NCBI GenBank assembly: GCA_020073165.1
Contig: JAIQFP010000020.1
Coordinates: 59,102 to 123,101 of the forward strand
DNA length: 64,000 bases
Origin: Terriglobia bacterium
GTDB taxonomy: Bacteria > Acidobacteriota > Terriglobia > Terriglobales > Acidobacteriaceae
Direction of reading: 5' to 3'
The position numbers and the translations under genes are program-made. Each line of letters opens with the position of its first letter. Within the stretch, counting starts at the first letter, position 1. The notes under the pieces are model-generated. The model did not search any database. It was not told the DNA's origin and worked only from the letters and a program-made list of their open reading frames with translations. Shown piece after piece: positions 35,296 through 43,080 of the stretch.

Positions 35296-36407
35296 AACTC
35301 CTCGTATTGCGGAATGATCTTGGTGGCACAGAAGCGGGACTGGGCGACACCTCTCGACTCCTTGGCCATCTTGTGTAAGGCTGCCTCGTCGCTCAACAGT
35401 TCGATGGCGTAGCGTGCCATGGTATCCACGTCGCCGACGTCGGCCATGTAGCCGCTCTTGCCGTGCTCGATCACCTCGGGAATTCCTCCCACACGAGTGG
35501 CGATCGGTACTACCTCGCACGCCATGGCTTCCAACGCGGCCAGCCCGAACGACTCCAGTTCGCTGGGCAACAGCATGATGTCGGCCACCGGTAGTTTCTC
35601 GTAGACCTGGTCCTGCTTGCCCAGAAACAACACGTCATCGTGGATACCTTTTTGTACCGCGAGCCATTCCGCGCGCGAGCGATCGGGGCCATCGCCAATC
35701 ATCAGCAGCTTGGCAGGCATCTTCTTGCGCACCCGGTCGAAAATCTCGATGGTGTCGGTGACCCGCTTCACCGGCCGGAAGTTGGAGAGATGCACCAGGA
35801 CGCGCTCGCCTTTGGGCGCGTACTCTGCCCGCCGCTGCGCCGATTCGGAATCGCGCACGTAAACGTCGCAATTGACAAAGTTGTAGATCACTTGAATGTT
35901 GTTTTTGACATCAAATTCCCGCACTGTACGCGCCCGCAGGTATTCCGAAATCGCGGTCACGCCGTCGCTCTGCTCGATGGAGAAGCGCGTGATCGGCAAG
36001 TACGAGCGGTCGAGCCCCACCAGGGTAATGTCGGTGCCGTGCAGCGTCGTCACAAAGGGCAGCCTGCGCCCGCGCGGTTTCGCGGCCAGCATCTGCTTGG
36101 CCAACAAGGCGCTGACCGAATGTGGAATCGCGTAATGGACGTGCAGCAGGTCTATGTCATACAGCTCCGAGACCTCGGCCATACGGGTGGCCAGCGCCAG
36201 ATCGTAGGGAGGGTAATCGAACAACGGATAGCGCGAGACTTCAACCTCGTGATAGTGGATGTTGGGGTGAGGGCCGGTGAGCCGGATGGGCTGGGCATAG
36301 GAGATGAAATGAATCTCGTGGCCGCGCTCGGCCAGTTCCAACCCCAGTTCGGTAGCCACCACGCCGCTGCCACCATAGGTTGGATAACAGGTGATGCCGA
36401 TCTTCAT
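35265..36407 (-). CDS. bshA: N-acetyl-alpha-D-glucosaminyl L-malate synthase
   Basis: A 380-residue GT4 glycosyltransferase, the first step of bacillithiol synthesis (UDP-GlcNAc plus L-malate). It opens with the diagnostic KIGITCYPTYGGSGVVATELG. Family blocks HVHYAIPHSVSA, TLHGTDITLVG and PSELESFGLAALEAMACEVV (the GT4 EX7E region) follow. It complements bshB1 at 9572-10315. bshC, the cysteine ligase, was not found here. The end overlaps the histidine-kinase gene on the opposite strand. Confidence 0.95.
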   Translation of the reverse strand: MKIGITCYPTYGGSGVVATELGLELAERGHEIHFISYAQPIRLTGPHPNIHYHEVEVSRYPLFDYPPYDLALATRMAEVSELYDIDLLHVHYAIPHSVSALLAKQMLAAKPRGRRLPFVTTLHGTDITLVGLDRSYLPITRFSIEQSDGVTAISEYLRARTVREFDVKNNIQVIYNFVNCDVYVRDSESAQRRAEYAPKGERVLVHLSNFRPVKRVTDTIEIFDRVRKKMPAKLLMIGDGPDRSRAEWLAVQKGIHDDVLFLGKQDQVYEKLPVADIMLLPSELESFGLAALEAMACEVVPIATRVGGIPEVIEHGKSGYMADVGDVDTMARYAIELLSDEAALHKMAKESRGVAQSRFCATKIIPQYEEFYRRVLERSS

Positions 36408-36509
36408 CCCAGTCCTTTCGCCGCCAACCGCCTGGCCTTTCCATTCGATGGAAACGGAGAGGCCTGGATTCAGATTTTGAGAGATGGCTTCAGAAGGTAG
36501 CGTGAACTA

Positions 36510-37196
36510 CTAGTCCTTCGGTGGACCTCCGCCGAGGCCGGTAATGCCGGTGTCCAGGCCTTCGATGAGCTGCTGGAAGCGCTGCTGAGCGGCCTCGTCC
36601 AGACCGACAAACTCAATCCCCATGCCGACGCCCGGGTCGCTGGTCCTGACCATGCCGACAGTGCTGACCTTTTCCGAATCCATCCAGAAGGTGATCTGCA
36701 CGGCGGTGCCGAGAGGAAACGGAAGCAGGGTCTCAACATAACAGCCGCGGCCGCTGATGTCGGTCGCGCTGGTCCGCATATGCGCACCGCCGCCGCGCTC
36801 ATCGCGGATTTCAAGCGGGAATCGAATTTGATGGCGGACGAATTTTCTCTGATTCTTGCCCCCAGCTCCCCCACCCGCAGCCTGTGCCGCCGGCTGGGCC
36901 AGTTCTTGCTTCCACGGGCACTCCTGACCCTCGAGCAGTTGCAATCCCGCCTGGACCTTGTGCAGGGGCCCCGCATCGATTACCCAGACCACCCGAAATC
37001 GAGCTTTCTTGTCCCCATACTGGACGCCAATCGTGTCGCCCGCCGTGAGTTGACGCTCCAAGCCGGACAGTTGCACACCGCCGCTGCTGATGTTGTCGGC
37101 GTGGGCGTTCTGAAAAAAGGTGTGGCCATCCGCACCCATGCCCCACACTCGCACCAGAAGGTCGACGCGAACGCGAGGCTCAGGTCTTTCTTGCAT
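36510..37196 (-). CDS. Protein with two PilZ domains
   Basis: A 228-residue protein. The N-terminal PilZ-like half (about 1-95) has RPEPRVRVD and DNISSGGVQLSG. The C-terminal PilZ domain (about 115-220) has RKFVRHQIRFPLEI and TDISGRGCYVET. Both keep the RxxxR and (D/N)xSxxG elements for cyclic di-GMP binding. The linker is Ala/Gly/Gln rich. It probably acts as a cytoplasmic c-di-GMP effector with an unknown target. Confidence 0.85.
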   Translation of the reverse strand: MQERPEPRVRVDLLVRVWGMGADGHTFFQNAHADNISSGGVQLSGLERQLTAGDTIGVQYGDKKARFRVVWVIDAGPLHKVQAGLQLLEGQECPWKQELAQPAAQAAGGGAGGKNQRKFVRHQIRFPLEIRDERGGGAHMRTSATDISGRGCYVETLLPFPLGTAVQITFWMDSEKVSTVGMVRTSDPGVGMGIEFVGLDEAAQQRFQQLIEGLDTGITGLGGGPPKD

Positions 37197-37313
37197 GCAA
37201 CTCCGCTACGCCTATAGTTCCGGTTGGCACCATGATACCCCCGGTGGGCACAGCCTCGGAGTTACAAAGGTAGGTGCCAGTTTTGGGTGCGGGTCCAGCC
37301 CCGGGTGGGCGAT

Positions 37314-38183
37314 TTAGACGAGATCGCGATAAGAAATCAGTGCAATGCCACCGGCAGCCAGCACTTCCCGGGTCGCCGGCAAAGTCAGTACCCGGAGTTC
37401 CCGCATCCTCGATTCCTTCAGCCGGGTGCGAACACCTTGCAGTTGCGCGTCGTTGTAGCCGGGATGGCAGACAAACTCCCAGGTCCCCTCGGGAAGTCTC
37501 TCGACAATGGCCCGGAACAATTGGGCATCCAGAGCGCCGGTGGCCACGATGCCGAGCGTGCCATCGGGAGTGAGCATGCCTGCTTCTTTCACCGCCCGCC
37601 GGAACCTTCCCGCCAGGCCGCGCAACACGCCGACTTCCAGCCAGCGTTTCCACAGAACTGGCCGCGATGCCAGTTGGGTGATCTGGATCAGGTCAAACGG
37701 ATTGCGCAGCGCCTTGATGCCACAAATTGTCGCAGCACGCAGTAGCGGGCCGAGCACCTGCGGCAGCATGTGGGTGTGCTTATGCGTGTCCAGGTGAGAA
37801 ACGCTGAGGCCCGCTGCTTGTATTCTCCTGATCTGTGCGGTGACTTCGGCCTCGATCTCATCAGACCGCAGCCTTCGACAGAACGCCCGCAGAAAGAAAG
37901 TGCCTAACCCATCCCGGAATTGAACCCCATCCTGGCTGCGGCTCTGCACCAGGCTGGGCACCTGGGACGGGTTCAGCACCGGAGCCCCATCCACCAGCAC
38001 CACGTGACAGCCAACGCCGAGCCGAGGCGACGCCTCCGCCAGTTGTACGGCTTCCGAAAACGCGGGCGCGTTCGCCATCAAGGTGGTAGAGGTGACCACC
38101 CCGTGGCCATGCGCCTCGACAATGGCACGATTCACGCCGGAGGTGAGGCCAAAGTCATCGGCATTGATGATCAAGCGGCGCAC
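37314..38183 (-). CDS. YdjC/ChbG/HpnK-type carbohydrate deacetylase
   Basis: A 289-residue deacetylase. Metal ligands are visible in IINADDFGLTSGVN (Asp-Asp) and SHLDTHKHTHMLP (His). GVGCHVVLVDGAPVL and EFVCHPGYND are further family blocks. The family covers chitooligosaccharide deacetylase ChbG and hopanoid-linked HpnK. In acidobacteria an HpnK-like role is attractive, but no hopanoid genes are in the window. Confidence 0.87.
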   Translation of the reverse strand: MRRLIINADDFGLTSGVNRAIVEAHGHGVVTSTTLMANAPAFSEAVQLAEASPRLGVGCHVVLVDGAPVLNPSQVPSLVQSRSQDGVQFRDGLGTFFLRAFCRRLRSDEIEAEVTAQIRRIQAAGLSVSHLDTHKHTHMLPQVLGPLLRAATICGIKALRNPFDLIQITQLASRPVLWKRWLEVGVLRGLAGRFRRAVKEAGMLTPDGTLGIVATGALDAQLFRAIVERLPEGTWEFVCHPGYNDAQLQGVRTRLKESRMRELRVLTLPATREVLAAGGIALISYRDLV

Positions 38184-38320
38184 GGGAGCAGTCTAACAGG
38201 CAACAACTGGCGGCTAGCAGTCAGTGCTTGGCCATTTCAATGTTGAAGGGTTTTGCAGAAATCAACGATTGTCCTGGCGGAGCCAGCGGCTGCTGATTGC
38301 CAGCTGCTGCGGTCGGTTCA

Positions 38321-38350
38321 TTGACCGCTGTTTCCGCGCTCACGTATACT
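38321..38350 (+). promoter_or_regulatory. Sigma-70 promoter for the tRNA-Val/tRNA-Asp pair
   Basis: TTGACC (38321-38326) and TATACT (38345-38350) are separated by 18 bases, about 90 bases before tRNA-Val. No gene intervenes, so it should drive both tRNAs. Confidence 0.7.
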
Positions 38351-38438
38351 CGATGACGAGTACTTCTCGTGCAGTGCCCCTCATCTTCTCGAAGTCTTGA
38401 GGCGCGAGGCTCCCCGTCATCTGTAGCCGGGGGGCGAG

Positions 38439-38515
38439 GGGCGGTTAGCTCAGCTGGTTAGAGCGCCTGCCTTACAAGCAGGAGGTCGCAGGTTCGAGTC
38501 CTGCACTGCCCACCA
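38439..38515 (+). tRNA. tRNA-Val (anticodon TAC)
   Basis: The acceptor GGGCGGT pairs with ACTGCCC. D-arm GCTCAGCTGGTTAGAGC and anticodon stem-loop CTGCCTTACAAGCAG (TAC) are present. The T-arm is GCAGGTTCGAGTCCTGC. Discriminator A is followed by encoded CCA. Confidence 0.97.
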
Positions 38516-38539
38516 GTTCGGTGGTTCCGGTCAGAAACC

Positions 38540-38616
38540 GGGGACGTAGTTCAGTTGGTTAGAACGCTGCCCTGTCACGGCAGAGGCCGCGGGTTCGAGT
38601 CCCGTCGTCCCCGCCA
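38540..38616 (+). tRNA. tRNA-Asp (anticodon GTC), integration target
   Basis: The acceptor GGGGACG pairs with CGTCCCC. The anticodon loop CTGTCAC gives GTC. The T-arm is CGCGGGTTCGAGTCCCG and CCA is encoded. Its 3' half is repeated at 42693 and 45385, which shows it is the attachment site of the following element(s). Confidence 0.97.
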
Positions 38617-38621
38617 TTCTT
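38570..38621 (+). repeat. attL: tRNA-Asp 3' end at the left edge of the island
   Basis: The 52 bases from the anticodon loop through CCA and 'ttctt' recur at 42693-42744 with one substitution, and at 45385-45434 with two more differences in the anticodon part. This fixes the left attachment site and leaves an intact tRNA. Confidence 0.9.
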
Positions 38622-38683
38622 CTCAATAACATACGAGAGTTTGGCAAGAACAGCGTGGGAACAAAAAGGAACAGTAGCGTCCT

Positions 38684-39856
38684 TCATGTTCCCGTCTCCG
38701 CTCGTGACTCGCGTTCCTTCGGAAGAATCATCCTTACAACCTTGCTCTGTGCATGCCGCTTCGCGGGTGTCGTCGCCTGCGTGTACGTGTCTAGCGTGAT
38801 CCGGCTATTGGCATGGCGCAGTGATTCCTGCACGGTCTTCACGTCCTCACCATTGGCTTTCAGGAGAGTCGCGTAGCTGTGCCGGAACGTGTGCCATCCG
38901 ATCCGCTTGCCGATTCCCACTCGTTTTGCAGCAGGTCGGATGTGTCGTCGGAGCAGGTTCTCAGGCCAGAAGGGCTGCTTTCCGCCTGTTTCAGGACTAG
39001 CGAACACCCAATCCTCCGGCTGGTTGTACGCCGACCGGAGCCGCAGGCTGAGAAGAGACTCGGCCAGTTCAGGAGCAACAGGGATCGGCTTTCGTGATGC
39101 TTCCGTCTTCAGATTGCCGATGACCTGATGCACTACTGCTCGATTTAGGCTAATTTCCAGCGACTCAAAATTGATGTCTGACCATTTGAGCGCCAGAAGT
39201 TCGCTGACTCGCAAGCCTGTAGCAGCCGCCAAGAAAACCATCGTCCGGTACGGTTCCTGAAGTTCCGAGAGCAAAGATTGAATCTCTTGGACATCTAGGA
39301 TTTCAGGAGCCTGCTCTCTCTTGGCACTCTGGCGCACGAGCGAGATTGGATTTTTGTCGATCCACTCATTTCGCATTGCGTGTCTAAAGAGGGCGCTCAT
39401 GATGTTTCGGAGTTTGGCCTTGGTGCCGTTTGTTAACGACAGACTGCCGAGCCATTCTTCTACGGCAACCGTCTTCACATCTTGAATGCGGTACGAACCC
39501 CACCGTGGCAGTATCCAAGACTTCAAATACACCTTGTACACGGCACTGGTGGAATATGCCTTCTTCGAGTTCTCAGCCAGTTCCTTGGCCATGTAATGCT
39601 CAACAAGTTCTTGAACACTGAATGGCCGAAGACTAGCCAGTGGAGTCTCGTTGTTAATGTCGATGCGAAAAGCTGCGACTGCCTTATTCGCTGCGGACTC
39701 GGTCTTGTGCTGCTCAACCGTGCCAACAACGACCTTTCGGTTTACCCTGTGTCCATCAGCAGCGGTTTCCCGCCATCTGAAAATCCAAACATCAGGGCCA
39801 GTCTTGCGACTTTCTCGCTTCAAGTGACCGTTCTGAAACCTTGTCCGCTTGAACAT
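38684..39856 (-). CDS. Tyrosine site-specific integrase
   Basis: A 390-residue phage-type recombinase. An N-terminal AP2-like arm-binding part (1-65, DVWIFRWRET) and a SAM-like core-binding domain (about 75-180) precede the catalytic domain. Catalytic residues are in ATGLRVSELLAL (Arg), TEASRKPI (Lys), WHTFRHSYATLL (His-x-x-Arg), ESLRHANSRITLDTYTQ (His, and Tyr nucleophile). All are present, so it should be active. It lies 68 bases from tRNA-Asp and points toward it, as expected for elements using tRNA ends. Confidence 0.95.
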   Translation of the reverse strand: MFKRTRFQNGHLKRESRKTGPDVWIFRWRETAADGHRVNRKVVVGTVEQHKTESAANKAVAAFRIDINNETPLASLRPFSVQELVEHYMAKELAENSKKAYSTSAVYKVYLKSWILPRWGSYRIQDVKTVAVEEWLGSLSLTNGTKAKLRNIMSALFRHAMRNEWIDKNPISLVRQSAKREQAPEILDVQEIQSLLSELQEPYRTMVFLAAATGLRVSELLALKWSDINFESLEISLNRAVVHQVIGNLKTEASRKPIPVAPELAESLLSLRLRSAYNQPEDWVFASPETGGKQPFWPENLLRRHIRPAAKRVGIGKRIGWHTFRHSYATLLKANGEDVKTVQESLRHANSRITLDTYTQATTPAKRHAQSKVVRMILPKERESRAETGT

Positions 39857-39864
39857 TGAATCTC

Positions 39865-40101
39865 CTAGTTCACGCGGACGGGATTGGCTGGAGCTGACTT
39901 TAGCTGAGACCTAAGCCAGCCGTCCAGTTCCGAGGCGCGGAAGAACCAGCGACCAGCAATCTGGTAACCGGGAATCTCGCCTCCTCGGGCCTTGCGCTCC
40001 AGCGTTTTGTGATGAATGTGCAACAGTGCCGCAGCTTCACGGCTGTCGAGCAATGGCTCGAACAGTGTGGGCGAACTGCCCCCAGTTGGTTGGGTTGACA
40101 T
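39865..40101 (-). CDS. Excisionase-type helix-turn-helix protein
   Basis: A 78-residue protein with a MerR/excisionase-like (HTH_17) fold: LLDSREAAALLHIHHKTLERKARGG then IPGYQIAGRWFFRASELDGWL (each in part). It should bind DNA and either steer the integrase toward excision or regulate it. It ends eight bases before the integrase start, so the two form an operon. Confidence 0.85.
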   Translation of the reverse strand: MSTQPTGGSSPTLFEPLLDSREAAALLHIHHKTLERKARGGEIPGYQIAGRWFFRASELDGWLRSQLKSAPANPVRVN

Positions 40102-40736
40102 TGAGGTGTGTCGAGCGCCCGTAGAGACACGAATTGCCCTCGGGTTCTAGGCGCTCTTCTCGTTGTTGGAAGTCCGAACGGCTCAAGGCCGTTTGGGGGC
40201 AGCAAGGCGTGCTGCCGGGGCAGAGGATGCCCGACTGCCGTTTGAAATGGGGTACTACGAGGTACGAAGGGCGAGGATGAAAGCCTCGAAACCCTCCTAT
40301 TTAATTTGATGATCCGAACGCCGGAAACGACTGAACAAAACGTCGTGGAGTGACAAGAGATGCAGGTTAACGGGGTTCTGTGGCCGATGCCTCGGCTAGC
40401 CGTTCTAGAACAAGTCGCTAGCGCCCTTAGGCGCAGGTATTTTTCGTAGGACGCGACAGGGCACGCATCGATTTTCTTACTAATGTTAGGAAGGGACAGA
40501 TTGGGCAACAGGTTTTGCTGCTCTGATCGGTCTAATAATTAAGATAGGGTTCATCCGTAGAACCCGCTAGCCGCTAGAGGATTCCCCTAGAGGCGAGAAA
40601 ATCGAGATGGGGCGGCAGCAGAATGTTCGCCCACTCGCGAGGACGATCCCCGTTAGTCCTCCCCCCGACGGCTTGACCTTCGGGAAGCCAGTTCGTTCGG
40701 ACTGGCGAAATCACTACAGAAAGAAAGACGTATCCA
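40102..40736. other. Divergent control region of the element
   Basis: About 635 bases between the leftward xis-int genes and the rightward 84-residue gene. I see no supported gene. The tail is AT-rich (taataattaagatag near 40530) and probably holds promoters or operators, possibly an origin, but no clear iterons are visible. Confidence 0.45.
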
Positions 40737-40991
40737 ATGAACAAGTACGAAACTACCCGCCTGCCAGTGGCGGCTTATCTGCATTGCTGCAAACTTCTTG
40801 AGTTTACTGGTGTCCGAAAGGCATCTGATGCGACCGCTGTCTTCGAGTTCCTCGATCCAGAAGGCCGAGGCGAGAGTCTTGAGATCGACTTTGAGCAAGG
40901 CCGCGCCATCGTTGATGCCCGAGCATTCGCAAGTTCAGAACGATTCCTGAAGAACAAGATGTACCGAGCACTGCGTCAGGAGGAGAAATAG
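40737..40991 (+). CDS. DUF5659-like small protein
   Basis: An 84-residue protein: TTRLPVAAYLHCCKLLEFTG, then AVFEFLDPEGRGESLEIDFE and AIVDARAFASSERFLKNKMY. The order 'xxLxLAAYLxxxGFxLxG...FxFxDP...VDARAF' resembles DUF5659, found mostly in mobile elements beside AAA/primase genes. Function is unknown. It ends one base before the next gene, whose ribosome site (aggaggag) overlaps its 3' end. Confidence 0.6.
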   Translation: MNKYETTRLPVAAYLHCCKLLEFTGVRKASDATAVFEFLDPEGRGESLEIDFEQGRAIVDARAFASSERFLKNKMYRALRQEEK

Positions 40992-40992
40992 C

Positions 40993-41681
40993 ATGACTTC
41001 TCCTAGCGTCGTTCAACTCGCTGAAGAGCCGAAAATCGTTACCGAGAACACTGATTTGGCCGGGGGTCGGGCGGAAGGACTAAAGCCGGAGACTACCAAG
41101 CCAGAAACGAAGCCGGAGACGCCTAAACCGAAGCTTCCTGAGCACAATAAGACAGAGCCATGGGAGATTCGTAGATTGTCGGACGCTTTCAAGGACGCGC
41201 AATCACCGCCGTGGGTGATCACAGACCTAGTAATGAGCGGCACACTGACTCTGGTTTCGGCGCAACCGCACGGCATGAAGTCCCTGTCATGGTTGGCAGC
41301 TGGCATGGAGGCCGTGCATACGGGCAAGGTGTTTAAGCATTTCGAGGCACCGAATCTCAAGAACGTCCTGTTCATCGAGACAGAAGACCCTGAGTGGTTG
41401 GTGAAGAAGCGGATTCAGGGGCTGGCGAAGGGCTTGAAACTATCCAAAGACGAAACGCTACCCGGATTTCATTACACCTGTCCGGGGCCATTTGAACTGA
41501 TCAAGGAGGAGAAGCAACTGGAACGACTGATCGAGGAACCCGATTCACTCCAGGAGAAGTAAATCGCGTCCTCGGCATTGATTGGGCTGGCACATTCCTG
41601 CCGAAGCATCGTGTAGGCAATCCGGGTGGATTTACGGAACTATTCGTTCGTGTAGACCGTGGCCTTTACCGTCTGAAGTGA
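40993..41681 (+). pseudogene. Decayed AAA/RepA-like ATPase gene
   Basis: The first part (40993-41562) gives 189 residues with a disordered Lys/Pro/Thr N-terminus. A Walker-A-like loop SAQPHGMKSLSWLAAGMEA and a Walker-B-like NVLFIETEDPEWLVKKRI follow, as in AAA_25/RepA helicases of phages and plasmids. It stops early. Directly beyond, in the -1 frame (41559-41681), VNRVLGIDWAGTFLPKHRV and GGFTELFVRVDRGLYRLK read like a genuine protein tail. The central third of a normal ATPase is missing. I read this as deletion plus frameshift; a short functional product is less likely. Confidence 0.65.
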
Positions 41682-41755
41682 GCGTGCCACTGTGTGCGTC
41701 GTTCGCCAACCCGTCCACTGTGAAGGCGGTTAAGTTTGATAGTGCCAACACCGAC

Positions 41756-42262
41756 TTAACGCGTGACACCGGGAGCGGGTGCAACCTGTTCGTTCAGTAG
41801 TGCAAACTCCCGCGCATACTCTCCGTGAGTGAACGAGAACGTTACGGCGTTGTCATTGTGATGTTCGATCCTCATTGCGCGGCTGTCAGTCACCAGTCGA
41901 TTGCACAACATCGTTGAGATACCTACTACGCCAAAGAAGATTCCCCAAAATCCCCACGGGCCAAGGTCGAATCGGGCCGCAAGCCACGCGGCGAAGCCTA
42001 GCGACCCCAACGCAGCAACTAAGAGCAGGGTCATGTCGTACCTCTGCCAGCGTTTTCTCCGACGTGCACAATCACGGCAGAACGGTACGGTTAACTGGAG
42101 GTACTCCCATTTGGTGGCGACCAGATAAAAGCCCTTCAATCTGCTCTTGTCGGACTCGATGCACAAACATGAGTCTGGCTCTGGTCTGAGACAGCCGGGG
42201 CATAGGTTAGGGAAAAGGAACCTCGCAGAGGACGGAACTACAACCCGCATCCACCTAGCCAT
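41756..42262 (-). CDS. Small membrane protein with cysteine pairs, unknown
   Basis: A 168-residue protein. The N-terminal part has LCPGCLRPEPDSCLC and later FCRDCARRRKRW, which may bind zinc. Two hydrophobic helices follow (LLLVAALGSLGFAAWLAA and WGFWGIFFGVVGISTML). GAGG stands eight bases before the ATG. It opposes the other element genes. I do not recognise the family; it could be a cargo gene of the element. Confidence 0.55.
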   Translation of the reverse strand: MARWMRVVVPSSARFLFPNLCPGCLRPEPDSCLCIESDKSRLKGFYLVATKWEYLQLTVPFCRDCARRRKRWQRYDMTLLLVAALGSLGFAAWLAARFDLGPWGFWGIFFGVVGISTMLCNRLVTDSRAMRIEHHNDNAVTFSFTHGEYAREFALLNEQVAPAPGVTR

Positions 42263-42692
42263 TGAGATACCTCACAAGTTCATGCCCGCTGTCCCCATTT
42301 TTGTTCTTGTAGGCCACTTTGCAGCCTCATCTCCGGAAATCGTGCGACAAAAGATGATCCTCGCAAAACGTGCTGAGTGCAACCTGTACCGCCCCACGAT
42401 GACAAGAGGTGTCGGTACCCACAGCGGGTGGCCGACCAATTAGAGAAGAAATCAGAGCGTCGTCCTGAGCAGGGAACGACCAAAAGAAAAGTACGCAAAG
42501 ACTTCAGCCGAGCTGCGTAATCCGACCATGAATCCTCGAACGTCGGTAGCCAATCCCGTCCGCAAAGTTGGGTTTATCCGACGCTCAATTGTGGGAACAG
42601 AATGGGAACAATAACGATTCCTGCCCGTTCCAAGTCGTTGCTAATCGTTCCTACGGATGACCCGTAAGTTCTTGATTTTCCAAGTCAAGGCA

Positions 42693-42744
42693 CCCTGTCA
42701 CGGCAGAGGCCGCGGGTTCGAGTCCCATCGTCCCCGCCATTCTT
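42693..42744 (+). repeat. attR1: second copy of the tRNA-Asp 3' end
   Basis: It matches 38570-38621 over 52 bases except one G-to-A change in the T-stem (cccatcgtcccc). The right flank tcttttcaagcacttgcaa is closely related to the flank of the third copy (tctttttaagtacttgcaa). Confidence 0.9.
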
Positions 42745-42998
42745 TTCAAGCACTTGCAACCCTAACGTCCAGCAATGAGAAACCTCCAGCAGCGATCTTT
42801 GGATCGCTGTTTGTTGGTCCACCCTAGCTCGCTAACTGGATGTCGTCTAATCACTTTTCGGCAGAAGCTCATTCCTCCCGGTTATCAAAGGCGGTTTGCT
42901 AAGCCAAATGGACTCCCGTGTGGCTGTCTAGCCCTCGCCAACGTGCGAACCATGCCTTGCAAGATCGTTGTCGGAGGTTCGGGGGTGCTTTTCCCAAT

Positions 42999-43023
42999 GA
43001 AAATAGCAAACGTCACTATTTTC
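42999..43023. promoter_or_regulatory. Operator-like inverted repeat 1, GAAAATAG-N9-CTATTTTC
   Basis: A perfect 8-bp inverted repeat with a 9-base spacer. It is identical in arms and spacing to the second copy 41 bp downstream. Both lie directly upstream of the Fic gene. The 41-bp phasing (about four helical turns) suits binding of two repressor dimers on one face. Confidence 0.8.
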
Positions 43024-43039
43024 GATTATCATAAATTGT

Positions 43040-43064
43040 GAAAATAGCACGGAACGCTATTTTC
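43040..43064. promoter_or_regulatory. Operator-like inverted repeat 2, GAAAATAG-N9-CTATTTTC
   Basis: Same arms and spacer length as the copy at 42999-43023, ending 16 bases before the Fic start codon. A promoter probably lies between or over the two copies (gattatcataaattgt). A likely binder is the winged-helix C-terminus of the Fic protein itself. Confidence 0.8.
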
Positions 43065-43080
43065 GATCCTAAAAAGGCGC

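Larger units (their letters stand above)
38617..42744. mobile_element. Integrative element at tRNA-Asp (segment 1)
   Basis: About 4.1 kb bounded by tRNA-Asp 3'-end copies. It holds a tyrosine integrase next to the tRNA, an excisionase-like HTH gene, a DUF5659-like gene, a decayed AAA/primase-like gene and a small membrane protein gene. Base composition appears more AT-rich than the surrounding chromosome. There is no conjugation or packaging gene, so it is a reduced, possibly satellite-like or decaying element. Confidence 0.85.

Noticed and set aside
42775..43041. 88-residue plus-strand frame before the Fic gene
   Set aside because: Composition is not protein-like, and it runs through the two operators. 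No ribosome site.
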